64,000 nt of DNA. Source: Micrasema longulum. Lineage: Eukaryota > Arthropoda > Insecta > Trichoptera > Brachycentridae. The notes beneath the pieces were generated by a model. It was not told where the DNA came from, ran no database searches, and worked only from the letters and a program-made list of their open reading frames with translations. Where the stretch lies: contig JAGVSM010000910.1 in assembly GCA_022494885.1 (NCBI GenBank), forward strand, positions 326,543 to 390,542. Direction: 5' to 3'. Positions 47,080-57,961 of the stretch are shown here, in pieces (position 1 is the first letter of the stretch; each line of letters opens with the position of its first letter). The position numbers and the translations under genes were made by a program.

Positions 47080-47605
47080 TATCGGCTAAATCAATAAAAG
47101 AAGGGCTGCGGTGGTTTGGACATGGAGAGTAATTTGACAGCGGAAGAACGGCTAAATAACTGCTTAAAACGTCAGAGATGAAATTACTAAGGGCAATCGC
47201 AGGGAAAACCAAGATTCAAAAAGAGAAAAAAAATCAAGAGTCAAGAAGTTAGACGGACTTGCGATACCCAAGGTATAGTTCATAGATTATGGAGAGATAA
47301 CGTCAATAGAGTGGACAGCTCCAGAATCGACTTTACGATGCGATTGTTGATGGATGCAAAAAATGAGGAAGATAGAAAAATATGGCATCACCAAATTAAA
47401 AAATACTTAAAGATAGACAAGTCAAAAGTAGGAATAATCATCGTGCGTGCGTGAAAAGATGCATTAATGAATTAGGAAGCAGTCTACCTTACTTTTCGGA
47501 CCGTAAGACACACTTTTTCTCGGACAGAGTAAAGTGACGTTCTATATTCTCCGCCTACCCCTACGGGAAAACAGCGTGATGGTTTGTTTGTAAAAAAATG
47601 TTTAC
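47080..47605 (+). pseudogene. RTE-like LINE C-terminal remnant
   Basis: GGCTGCGGTGGTTTGGACAT (LRWFGH) is followed by a degenerate body (MRLLMDAKNEED, IWHHQIKKYLK) and the family tail ending GCGTGATGGTTTGTTTGT. Multiple frameshifts are present. Confidence 0.7.
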
Positions 47606-47920
47606 AGTAACTGAACAATAGAATAATAAGATGGCGGACTGCTTACAAATTACTACAACCACGGAAGTATGAGCTAGTAATCATTTGTATCCAGGGTCGC
47701 ATCCGAAATTTATGGTTCTTAATCTAAAGGTAGGAGAATAAGTTTAAAGGGAAATGTGGAATACAGTCACACGGTAATGGGCCGGAATTTTCGTGCCACC
47801 CAATATCCTTTATTTGCGTCCGAAAATTAGTTTCTTTGAGGCTTACGGGAAGCAGTCAAAGGAAATGGAGTTAGATTTTCGACCGCTTATTTTGGTGATA
47901 AATGCACTTGTGACAAGTAA

Positions 47921-48349
47921 TAGGGAAATATCATAAACTACGAATACCGATAAAAACAAACCTATGAAAATAAATAAGAAAAAAATAATTGTATGCTCAA
48001 AATCCATAGGGATATAGTGGAGAAATGCTTTCATACATAGCTTTAAAAAATAAATTATTATTAGAAAATACATCCCTACAAAAATGCGACATGTTTGGCC
48101 TTGATAATTGTGACATCAAGATTTGTGACTATTTTCTTTTCAAATTTTAACCATCACAAAGTAAAAAATTTACACAAATCATGGCATATTAGGGGTGTGG
48201 CCAATGCAATGGACCGTTTTCGTGGGAGTTCAAAAACATAAAAAATATATTATGCTACTAATAAAAACAGTAAATTCTTTTTTTAGTACCCTTTAGTGTT
48301 TCATAGATCTTTAGTAATTCAAATGTATAAAAAAATGTGATATCTCCAC
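47921..48349. mobile_element. MITE family G, copy 2
   Basis: It starts TAGGGAAATATCATA; the right end TGTGATATCTCCA is diverged. The interior matches copies 1 and 3, including TATTAGGGGTGTGGCCAATG. Confidence 0.75.
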
Positions 48350-48629
48350 GTTGGCAAACTTAGATGTTCCCTGTTTTTATATAGTATCATTTCAACGAGG
48401 AACTTCAGCCCCAAGGGAAAATTGGATACAAAAAAATATTTCTTGAGCGCGGTAAAAATTAGAGCATTAAATTTAAATGTAAGAAAAAATAAATATTTAA
48501 ATAAAAACGCACTACTTTAAATAATGTCACTGATTCATATGAACCATCCAATGATATGAGAGCTTTGAAGTATATCCGGTTTAGTCACCGTAAACGAACC
48601 AATCAGAAGATCTATTATAGAACAACCTC

Positions 48630-48966
48630 TGACGTAACACGCGGACTTATTTCAGATTTTTTTTTTGATATTCGTTAAATCTATATCAAGAATGTATTGA
48701 CAATTTTCTGGTCAGGCGACTACGGAAGGAGGTCCCAACTGCCAACAGAATGCCCGCACGAGGTTTTCGCGTACCCTAAGCTTCTTAATACCGAGAACGC
48801 GTACGATGTTTGCTAGGAGACACTTTTCATATATAGCTCCGAGAGTGTTCAACGTCTTGGATGAACATATTAAGTTCTCCAAAACAACGTCTATATTTAA
48901 GATGAACATCCATAATTGGATTGTATCGAGGGGTAGAGACCACTGTATGAGATTGCTTCGGGAATA
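48630..48966 (+). pseudogene. LINE ORF C-terminal remnant
   Basis: The plus frame from 48752 reads RTRFSRTLSFLIPRTRTMFA, then RRHFSYIAPRVFNVLDEHIK, SIFKMNIHNWI and a stop at 48966. This is the R....R.FSY.AP..WN.L....SIFK..L..WL ending of Jockey/CR1-like proteins. Confidence 0.65.
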
Positions 48967-49114
48967 AATGCATAACATCGCTGCTGTTTTCATTATTATC
49001 CACATACGTATATCGTATCTGTGTATGTCATCACTGTCATACGTATTATTATATAACGTTTCTACATTCCATTTTGATATGTATAAATTTTAACTATTTA
49101 TATTTTTTCTATTA

Positions 49115-49200
49115 TTATTTTGTATATTGTTTTGATTATTTTGCATATTGTTTTGATTATTTTGCATATTGTTTTGATTACCTGTATATTGTTTTAATAT
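49115..49200. repeat. 21-bp tandem repeat, about four copies
   Basis: The unit TTTGCATATTGTTTTGATTA is repeated. The minus strand encodes repeating QNNMQNN peptides, which are not a gene. Confidence 0.8.
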
Positions 49201-49525
49201 GTAAATAATTATTTTTGATTTATACATCGAAGAGTCTCGACTTAACACGGAATTTTCTAATAAGTCGGGACATAAAAAACGTATAATTGTGTCTATGTAA
49301 ATTTGTGTATTTTGGGCATTAAATAAAAAAAATAAAAATAAATAAATAAGAAATACAAAATTTAAAAAAGTCATGGCGCTGATAAATCGATATATAAAAA
49401 TAAAAAAATTTGGCTTCGTTTGATATTCTATTAACAAATAAAAAAAATAAAATAGACAGTGAACAACCTAATTGTTCTCCCTCTTGTGAGTCTTTTTGAC
49501 TCGACGGTAAAAAGTTTCAGGTAAA

Positions 49526-49797
49526 GTTCCTGAATAAGGAAATCAAGTGGGGATAAGTCCGCCTCATAGTGAGGATGGCGCGTTTACCCTATTTGAGGGG
49601 TTCGATTCCTAGGTAAAACTGATTTAAAAGGTGAAATTTAACAACAATATCTCATTGTTCCTGGACTGGCACCTGCAGCGTAAGACTGAAACCATTATCT
49701 TATCTTCGTGTAACAGATGGTCAATGTACGCTGCATTTAAAGTACTAATATGGTGGCCTAATCACCGTCAGTTTCGGATAGGGGATGATGATAATTA
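49526..49797 (+). mobile_element. SINE family A, long copy
   Basis: The upstream flank TCCTGAATAAGGAAATCAAG is shared with 11.79 kb. The head has B box GGTTCGATTCC, the body is TTCCTGGACTGGCACCTGCA, and the tail is GGGGATGATGATAAT. Confidence 0.8.
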
Positions 49798-50508
49798 TAA
49801 TAAAGATTACGAAAGTAACTATACGAGTATTCGTGGACGTAAAAATATTTAGTCAATTCACAAATGCGAGACAATTTTTAAATGCCAAAAAAATTACATT
49901 TAATTAAAAATTTGATAATTTATATGGCTGCGTGCAATGCCAAATAATGCTTACATACTATGTTTAACACTTTTGATAACATTCACTTTATGAATTTAAT
50001 CTAAATGCCAGTTGTACATTTTTTTTGGACAATAGTAATGCCTTAAAAAACTGATCATATAAGATCAGATGTCAAATATTTAAAAGATTCAATTCCATTA
50101 GTCATTAAAACAACAATGTTTAAGTTTATTGGTTTTTAAATTTTTTAATACACTACCAAACTAAGTCAAAAGTTGAAAAATATATGTTTATTTATCGTAT
50201 TATCAGCGCTATGATTTTTTAACGTTTCGTAGTTTTGAAATTACTCCGCGTGAGACGTCACAAGTTCTTCGGTGAGTTCTTCTGATTGGTGAATTGGTTT
50301 CCCGTAAACCGGAAATCTATCATCGTATCATTGATAGATTCAGAAGACCCGGTGACGGCGTTCAAAGTAGTTCGTTTTTATTAAAATTAACTTTATTAGT
50401 CTTTTCATACGTTTTCAAGAACTTTCGCCGTAAAATGGGACTAAGAAAACATTTTTTTATCCAATTTTCCGTAGTAGTGAACTTCCTCATTGATTTCCAA
50501 ATATTGGC

Positions 50509-50760
50509 TTAACCACTCATAACTATACTGTAATTAATAAAACGTTGCGTATACGAAAACAAAAAAAATACGAAAATCAAAGAAACGTAGGAGTTTACGT
50601 ATCTCGTTAAAATATCATTTAAAAAAATCCGTAGCATAACTGGAAACATAAAATCCGTTTGCAACAAAGGTGTATCATATACAATTTCATAAAGTGTGGC
50701 AGATATGCCGAGGGTAAGCTGATAATAGGCAATCATACCCAGGCACCGCTCGATCGTCAT
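50509..50760 (-). CDS. Doubtful 83-codon hydrophobic open frame
   Basis: It begins MTIERCLGMIAYYQLTLGIS and has one clear hydrophobic stretch (YVSLIFVFFLFSY). It vaguely resembles an insect membrane receptor fragment, but no family motif is present and no splice structure is evident. It may be chance. Confidence 0.15.
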   Translation of the reverse strand: MTIERCLGMIAYYQLTLGISATLYEIVYDTPLLQTDFMFPVMLRIFLNDILTRYVNSYVSLIFVFFLFSYTQRFINYSIVMSG

Positions 50761-50814
50761 TTTCTTTTTTTAGTGCAGATAATTAAATAAGCCAACTGAG
50801 GTAACGGTCCATGA

Positions 50815-50885
50815 CCGTACTCCCTCCCCTTTCACCCTCCCTCCACACAACCCCCTGCCAACCCTCGCTCAGACAGCCTCCATAT
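50815..50885. other. C/T-rich tract in AT-rich DNA
   Basis: ACTCCCTCCCCTTTCACCCT and CCTCCACACAACCCCCTGCC stand out from the surroundings. No good exon borders were found; it could be a promoter element or polypyrimidine repeat. Confidence 0.3.
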
Positions 50886-51240
50886 TTTTACCGTATGCAA
50901 AGTTCACCTCGGGTTTACAAACTATTTAAAGATGAGAAATTCAATTGAAATATTACCATAGCATAATTTTCAAAACGTTTGGAAAAAGTCAATTACTCTC
51001 GAGACGTGCGCCCCACGTGGGAATACATTTATTTGTGGCTTATTAAAAATCTGATGGCTAATCTATCTTTTTTTTAATAAATTAAAATTAATGGCTTTTT
51101 AAAAAGTTGGGTTCTGCCGATCTGTGGGCTGTTGGTGAAAATATTCATGTAAACAATCTTTAAATGGAAATCCAGTGAAGATAATTACACGATATTTGAA
51201 TTTTGTCATGAACTTTTGATTTGGAAGGTAATTTTATTTA

Positions 51241-51378
51241 AAATATTTCATTTTTCTGACCTATACTTGAAGCGTTCGACTGATCACCTTATATTTACGT
51301 AACAGGTGATTGATATGCGCTGCATTATATTTACTAGGTAATTCAATGCATAATGCACCTTTTATGATGATGATGAAT
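51241..51378 (+). mobile_element. SINE family A, 3' half
   Basis: CTTGAAGCGTTCGACTGATC, CGTAACAGGTGATTGATATG and a TTTATGATGATGATGAATTT tail match the bodies at 12.0 and 49.7 kb. The tRNA head is missing. Confidence 0.65.
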
Positions 51379-52187
51379 TTTATGTTGCATGTGGAAATTT
51401 CTAGGACAATAGCAAATTGATGGTTTGTCGCGTAAGCCACAATCTAGTCTTGGTTCTTAAGTAATTTATTTTATCCATATTTAACAGATAATATCGGCTG
51501 AATACCTAATAAAGTGTTCGGAATCTTGATTTTACCATATAGTTACTTGACTTATCCTTTTTTTAGTCCAAAAACATAAAGTTAATTAGATTGGAAGGAA
51601 AACGTCTTAAGGCATGAGAGTTCTAAAATTCCCTCAAAATAAAGCTCTATAAGAACCAAAATACCAGCTTTGCAAGGATGGGATGCTCCAGTTTACTTAG
51701 CTTAATCCAGTAAGTAGGCCTTACATCACGAGGCGGAGTAATCCAATCACTCTAAACTATCTTATCTCACACTTTACTACATCGGACACCTGAGTGACAC
51801 ATTATTTTATTTTGACATTCATTATTTTCTTAACGATTTTTCCACAAATAAAAAACTTTTAAAACGAGACTGATGACGTGACGTGAGTAAAATTAGGGCT
51901 ATTCTTTAACTTTTAGCAAAACATGTCAATTAAAAGTAATTAAGTTTGATTTGGGTAAAAAAAAAAAATTATCATTATTTCATTTCTTTTGTTTATTATT
52001 GAATGTCGTACGACGCTATTGTGAAATTGAATATAAAAAAACAATTTCTGTTGCAGAATAAATACGGTACGTGTGTTTGCAAGTACGAAATTTTTATTTT
52101 AAGAAAAAAATCATTTGAAAAATATGAAACAAATTTCTTTAATTTTAATAACCATTTTTACCAAACATTTCTTTATAAATTTAACAT

Positions 52188-52520
52188 ATTACAACAGAGA
52201 TGAATAACATTTCAGAGAGAGGAAAATAGAAGTTTAGCCATTTAAAGAGCTTATGAACTGTCATTGCCTGATTTAAGTAGCCACTTTACACAGTGTGTAA
52301 CGTTCGCTATTATGCCATTGTTTAAACGTTCGTATTGCTTCTATTTGTTTATTTTTGTGAAGTAAAAAATCTGAAACCTTTTTAATGATGGATCTTAAAA
52401 GATTACAAAATATGTCTAGACTTCCATATTTTATTGTATAAAGTGCCCTCCATCTCTGTGTTAATATGCCGATTTTAATAACTCCCTAGGGGGTAAATTC
52501 AGTCCATGTTTACAAAAAAA
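52188..52520 (+). mobile_element. Foldback family F, copy 8 (degraded)
   Basis: The left end is ATTACAACAGAGATGAATAA and the right end TCCATCTCTGTGTTAATATG; GTAGCCACTTTACACAGTGT and a diverged GAAACCTTT block lie inside. The outer block ACTCCCTAGGGGGTAAATTC follows. Confidence 0.7.
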
Positions 52521-52552
52521 AGTTAACATAAAAAATATTATACATTTTATAT

Positions 52553-52900
52553 TTGAAGCACTAACTTTGTGGTTATTCATTATAATAAAATAAATAAAAC
52601 AATTTTGTATTTTACCACTAATTAAAAAAAAAAAAAATTCTCCCGACCGGATTCAAAACAAACAAGCTTCTTCGTCAAGGTTTACGTAACTAATTCATTA
52701 TTTCCTATTTTATTTCTATCATGTTTACTAAATACTACACGTGAAGCCATTACATCAAGTTTTTTTATTCCTAAAAGGGTGGTAATTTGATATCATTACT
52801 TTTGAAACTAGACAGGAGTGGACTTAAAGAAATATTGTTTATTTGGTTATTAATTAGTTTTAGGGAAAAAAAGTTGTTTTATTTATTTTATTAGTTATAT
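52553..52900. mobile_element. Penelope-type family A, copy 2
   Basis: It is collinear with the 38.1-kb arm (GTGGTTATTCATTATAATAA, CTACACGTGAAGCC, GTGGTAATTTGATATC). It retains the hammerhead-like core on the minus strand (52680-52642). Its end ACTAGACAGGAGTGGACTTA matches 1357-1376. Confidence 0.7.
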
Positions 52901-53659
52901 CAAAAATATTGTTTATAATTTTATGTACCTCGAGGAACTCGAGTTCCGCAAATAAATGCTATGTTAGATTGAGGGATTTTTCATTATCAGATGATTTACT
53001 AACTTTATTTTTTAGAATATTATTTGTGTTGTTGACGAGGGTTACAAATAATGCTTTAGTTTTTTTATTTGTTGTCCATGCTTAATCATTTAAATTTGGG
53101 GAAAACACATAAAATATTTTTGTTATTTTTATTTGTTAATGTTAAACCGAATAGGCTCTTTACTAAAATAATGAGAGAAAGTTAGTAAATGACCTTCATG
53201 AACATCGTACTTTTATAACTTCAGACTTCATTTTCCATTAGTGTCAAAACTTCACCCTCGTTTTTACCAAGTTTAATGAAAATATGTTTACGGGTTCGAA
53301 TAAGCCGAGAAACTGACAAAACATCAAATGTATTTCACATAAAAGCAGACATCCTTACCAAACTTCAAAATAACTGGTAGATAAGTTTGAGAGATTTTAG
53401 ACAAAATTCATATTTATATGTTTTTATGTCATAAACAAATTACATCACATCCCAAAATAACAATATAAAATACGTGTGGTGTAATATTTTCAATTGACCT
53501 AAATCAGATCCGATCCCAGGCCAATCCAAATAACTAAATATATTGTAGGGCCGCAGAAACAAACACTTCCAACGTTTTGAAGAAAAAAAAATAATACAGG
53601 GATTATTGTAAAATATTTATTAATTCATTCATTTATTTATATACATTAGTTTATTGCAA
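52901..53659. other. AT-rich DNA, nothing recognised
   Basis: No supported exon or repeat family. Confidence 0.35.
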
Positions 53660-53925
53660 ATTATTTGAGACATAAGTCCCAACTCCATGGCCTCCGTGGT
53701 GAAGTGGTCAAGACGCTTGACTCACACACGGATGGTTCCTGGTTCGATTCCCGGTGAGAACACAAAAATTAAATGTGATTTTTCTCAAGCCTGGGTGTTC
53801 GGTGATATAATTCACCACTGTAATTGGGTGTTTTGGCCTGTTGTGGTGCAAAAAAAAGTCCGATGTTGAGATGGGACGAGCAATTAGTTGACAAAGACAC
53901 ATGAGTATCACCACAAATTGTTTAT
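53660..53925 (+). repeat. Dispersed repeat M interrupted by a SINE
   Basis: AAGTCCCAACTCCATGG at 53673 and GTTGAGATGGGACGAGCAAT at 53865 are contiguous in the 5.5-kb copy. The intervening 160 bp are SINE B. Confidence 0.65.
53689..53852 (+). mobile_element. SINE family B
   Basis: The head GGCCTCCGTGGTGAAGTGGT has B box GGTTCGATTCCCGG. The body contains TTTTTCTCAAGCCTGGGTGT and TTGGCCTGTTGTGGTGCA, and ends in an A-run. It matches 15.68-15.85 kb in inverse. Confidence 0.85.
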
Positions 53926-53982
53926 TTATTTAATTGATATAATATGTATGGATCGGGTTGGATGTATCGGCTGTGGTCTGTT

Positions 53983-54530
53983 TTAGGAGCTTCTCCGCAT
54001 TCGCTTTAGTGACGAGGAAACCACAGAAAACTCGTCAGGAGAAGGCGGACTGTTGTCATTCGTCAAAAGACCTTCCGATCCACTTGAAGAGTGTTCGACA
54101 TTTGGCGTCCTGCCATCATTGCTACTTTTTATTGCCTTTACTATATCTATCATGTATAATGTTACCTCTTTTGACAAGTCCTTATGACCAATTACTACAT
54201 GAACGTCGTGTAAATCCTTATTTGGACTTCTGCATCGCGCCTCCAGTTGCATTCTCTGTAAACTAAAGGGGCAATGCATCGATAGATGGGAGACATTTTG
54301 AAGAGTAACATCATCGCATGGGCAAGTGTTGATCTCAGATATCTTGAATCTGTGTAAATAGCTCATAAATCCGCCATGTCCTATCAGGATTTGTGTAAGT
54401 TCGTACCCTGCACGCTGCAGTTTACCGAATTTAAAAGCACGATAAATAGATGGAAAAAACATTTCAATTGCCTTTTCTGTGGGTTCTGCCAAATAGTGAT
54501 CATTATCTCGCAAGGCAAGGCAAACGTCTG
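53983..54530 (-). pseudogene. R1/I-type LINE C-terminal fragment with zinc knuckle
   Basis: The minus frame contains LQRAGYELTQILIGHGGFMS, YLHRFKISEINTCPCD and VSHLSMHCPF. The C-x-C...H-x4-C pattern after a LT...GHG.F..YLHRF block is the C-terminal zinc-knuckle region of R1/I-like LINE ORF2 proteins. The 5' part is missing. The frame runs unbroken into the heptamer array upstream. Confidence 0.7.
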
Positions 54531-54533
54531 ACG

Positions 54534-54805
54534 ACAAACGACAAACGACAAACGACAAATGACAAACGACAAACGACAAACGACAAACGACAAACGACAA
54601 ACGACAAACGACAAACGACAAACGACAAACGACAAACAACAAACGATAAACGACAAACGACAAACGACAAACGACAAACGACAAACGACAAACGACAAAC
54701 GACAAACGACAAACGACAAACGACAAACGACAAACGACAAACGACAAACGACAAACGACAAACGACAAACGACAAACGACAAACGACAAACGACAAACGA
54801 CAAAC
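54534..54805. repeat. Heptamer satellite (ACAAACG), ~39 copies
   Basis: There are 272 bp of nearly perfect ACAAACG, with a few variants (ACAAATG, ACAAACA, ATAAACG). Since 7 is not a multiple of 3, all frames cycle through the same 21-bp codon set without stops, giving SFVVCRL on one strand and TNDKRQT on the other. Confidence 0.97.
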
Positions 54806-54849
54806 TTGCGCTTGTCGACGCTTGGCAAGCGTGTGGGATAGGTACCCAG

Positions 54850-55560
54850 GGCTTAAAAAACACTACCTTCTACAACATACTATTTTGTTTGTATGTATTT
54901 ATAAATTCGCTACATGTATTGAATTAGGGCAAAAGTTTAGTTAAAAAAATAAACAAATAAAAATTTTCCCACTTCGCGAAAACGCAAAAATCATTCAACA
55001 TTAAACATAACTTTGAATGCAACTGGCCCTTAACTGTTTAACATTTTAAAATATACTGACGACTCTACCATAATGAAATAAATCATTATGTCCGTATTCT
55101 ACCATCCTGTCCTTTTTGTAGGAGCTTAAGATGAAGAAAGTAAAAGTATTCATTTGAAGGCGGACATTTTGTCTCTGTAATAAGAAACAAAGGCGTCGTA
55201 GCCGAGAAAAGTGTTTAATAATATATCAGCTGTGAGTGTAAAAAATGTTTATTTTAGTCAGAGTGTATTATGAATCATTAAATCCAATTTCGCCCGTGAC
55301 CTTTTATCTAGCATCGAATCTGAATCACGTTACTTATCTGCTTCGCGTGTTAAACGCTTTCAAATAAAGCAATTCATGTTGATGTTTTTAAGTCTAATAG
55401 ATGAACGTTCTAATATACACACAACTTAAAATATATTAACATTCTACTCTCACTCATATTTTTACCTTCTCTGCTATTATGTGGTGTTTAAGCATATTTA
55501 AATTATCCATTCGCAAAAAAAAATACTAACAAAATCGTTAGTTGACTAAATTTCTCTTTT
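54850..55560. other. AT-rich DNA, nothing recognised
   Basis: No exon or repeat family seen. Confidence 0.35.
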
Positions 55561-55574
55561 TCATTTCTTAGTTT

Positions 55575-55800
55575 TTTTTTTTTAAGGAATAACCCACTAA
55601 GTCTCTAATTTGAGGCTTGTCAGCAGGTGGGATAGAGGTGATATGGAAGAAGGTATTGAAAAATACACCACAAGACCCAGACCAATTGAGAAAAAAAATC
55701 TTTCTCGGGTTTTTTTCTTGCAACTGGCGGAAATAGAACCCGCGACGCCAGTTTCATAGTTGGCCGTCTTAGCAACTGCGCCACGGCGCTTGTCTTAAAG
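55575..55800 (-). mobile_element. tRNA-like SINE, family D
   Basis: The minus-strand head near 55797 (GCGCCGTGGCGCAGTTGCTA) has B box GGTTCTATTTCC. The body matches 39.11-39.24 kb (GCTTGTCAGCAGGTGGGATA). Long T-runs interrupt it. Confidence 0.65.
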
Positions 55801-55874
55801 TGAAACTATTTTTTTTTATAGTCAAATTGATGTGTGACAGGGTTACGAGTTATGAAATCAGATGAGAGTGCAAA

Positions 55875-56187
55875 TCGAAGACAAGTATAATTAATAAGAT
55901 TAAGAAAAAATCACTAAGATAGTGTGGTCGTGTAAAACGAATAGACGAAGGAAGAATAGTAAAACGGAAATTTATAATACATATATATATAGATATACAC
56001 ATATGATATAAATATACGATTATAAATGGTAGCGTAGGAAGAGAACGGAGAAAAACGTGGCATGATCAAAATCTCGAGTCTGGTCATGTCAAAAGCAGAC
56101 GCAATGTGGAAAAGGCTAAGAATGTTTGGATAGACGTTTGTGGCATTCCACCCTCTCTGGTTATCCTTAAGAGGAAATGGCATAATG
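55875..56187 (+). pseudogene. RTE-like LINE C-terminal remnant
   Basis: It reads INKIKKKSLR, a stop replacing Trp, CGRVKRIDEGRIVKRK, then after a frame change GSVGRERRKTWHDQNLESGH, VWIDVCGIPPSLVI and KRKWHNGCNY with a stop. Same family as 57.3 kb. Confidence 0.75.
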
Positions 56188-56390
56188 GTTGTAATTATTG
56201 ATAATTAAGTTTTTTTATGTGATCCAAACTCAATTGTTTTTTTTACTTTTGACAATCGTAAGTAGTTTCACACAGATATGAGAAAAACAAAAAATAATTA
56301 TCGGACAATCAGTCAATTTTTTACAACATGCCAAAAGCTCAGGAATATTTGTTATGTTACAACAAAATTATTTTCTAATTTCCATTTATT

Positions 56391-56530
56391 TACTTATCTT
56401 ATTTATTTATTTTTCAGAAACATACAGTCAACAATGATTGAATGACATAATAAAAAAAAGTTGAAAGACAGACCAGCGTAGTTCCTAAATAATAATAATA
56501 TATATTAAATTATGGGACATGTGTGCGTGC
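56391..56530 (+). repeat. Dispersed repeat K, copy 1
   Basis: CAGAAACATACAGTCAACAA to GACATGTGTGCGTGCG is collinear with 59021-59160. A TG-rich stretch follows to 56660. Confidence 0.55.
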
Positions 56531-56659
56531 GTATATATAAATATGTGTAAAGGGGCGCGTTTGTGTATATTTGCATGAGAGTAAGTGTACAGGTAAGGGT
56601 GCGTGTATTTGTGTAAAAGTAAGTGTTCAGGTGTGTGTAAGCGCGTGCATCATTAATAA

Positions 56660-57270
56660 GCAAGTGGGAGTGTATCGCAGCCAGATAGAATTCATTTTAA
56701 TTTATTTTTAAATAAATTAAGAGGCATGTTAAATATATCCATTGATGAAAAAATACTTATAATTCGAACAAGAACGATAGAGGAAAGAGTTTTGTGTATA
56801 GTTAGTGCTTAAGAGTTTTATAAACGTGAATTAATCGATCAAAGATTTATTTTATTAATTTGGTAATGACAAATATTTCTTAAAAATCAAAAGTACTATT
56901 ATGTTTAAAATTGTAAATATGTTTAATTTTTATCTTTTAAAAGCGGGAAGACAAATTTATCTTATCATACATTTTCAGCAGGTGATTAAAAATATACGTC
57001 AATTCACCGCTGAAACGCGAATATTTTTTTACATTATATCCATTCATGATTATAAGCCATTTTGAAGCATCCTTTATTTTCAACACGGTATCATTTGAAT
57101 GTTACTATTTTGTGAATCACGTGACTGTATCATTAGATAAAAATAGTCTGGAAAGTGGGTGTTTCAACTAAATTATGGTTTTGCATGATGAAGGTACGGT
57201 TGATGGAAATTTACGAGTAAAAACGTTTTACGAGCAAAGATAGTGCAAACCTCGGCTTTTATGAAACACG
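56660..57270. other. AT-rich DNA, nothing recognised
   Basis: No exon or repeat family seen before the LINE fragment. Confidence 0.35.
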
Positions 57271-57273
57271 TAG

Positions 57274-57960
57274 GTGGTTTGTCTTTATTTATTTTTTGTT
57301 CGGTTTAAATCAATAAAAATGATATTGAAAAACAAAGTGATGGTTTTTGAAAGAGATAAAAATGTAACTAAATGTGAGATCAGTGTGAACGGAAATATTC
57401 TGAATCAGGTAGAAGAATTTGTGTACCCGGGAAGTGTGTTAACTAGGAATGGAAAGACCGAGAAAGATATTGAAAGGAGGGTGAGTGCCGGGAACAGGGT
57501 GAACGGTGCACCAAAATCTACTTTAACAAAAAAATGTTTATCGCAGGAGGCTAAACTAGCAGTTCACAACTCTAGTGCCAACTCTAATGCTTGGGAGCGA
57601 AGTATGGAATTGGAAAATGGTGATGCAAGTAGGTTGAATGCTGACAAAATGCGATCCTTCAGACGAATGTGTGGTAAAACGATGTGTGATAGGTGCACAA
57701 ACGTCGAGATCCGTAAAGTGTGTAAGGCTGACACATGCATTATCGACAGAATCAAGAAAGGGGTGCTGCGTTGGTTTGGACATGTAGAGCAAATGATCAG
57801 CAAAAGAACGGCTAAAAGGATCTACGACGCGAATGTTGATGGATGCAGAAAACGAGGAAGACCAAGAAAGACATGGCACGATCAAGTCCATCAAATACTT
57901 GAAAATGGACATGTGATGAAACGGCGTGATGGTTTGTTTGTTTGTTTGTTTTTTGCTTGA
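57274..57960 (+). pseudogene. RTE-like LINE ORF2 C-terminal fragment, open over 228 codons
   Basis: The frame contains KVMVFERDKNVTKCEISVNG, VEEFVYPGSVLTRNGKTEKD and IERRVSAGNRVNGA, then MRSFRRMCGKTMCDRC, IIDRIKKGVLRWFGHVEQMI, RTAKRIYDANVDG and RGRPRKTWHDQVHQILE. These are the post-RT thumb/C-terminal blocks of RTE-like non-LTR retrotransposons common in insects. The usual LLYGSE.W block between the two halves is missing, so it is internally deleted, though open. The N-terminal endonuclease and RT catalytic motifs are absent. The end reads RRDGLFVCL, from a GTTTGTTTG tail. Confidence 0.85.
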
Positions 57961-57961
57961 A

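Noticed and set aside
49115..49200. Possible CRISPR-like array
   Set aside because: The units are directly adjacent with no spacers, and the DNA is eukaryotic.
49090..49437. 115-codon minus frame with QNN repeats
   Set aside because: The Asn/Gln part is a 21-bp tandem repeat and the rest has no motif or splice support.
54384..54944. Long open frames of repeating SFVVCRL or TNDKRQT peptides
   Set aside because: They are produced by the ACAAACG heptamer array, which is stop-free in every frame; only the LINE fragment downstream on the minus strand is derived from coding sequence.
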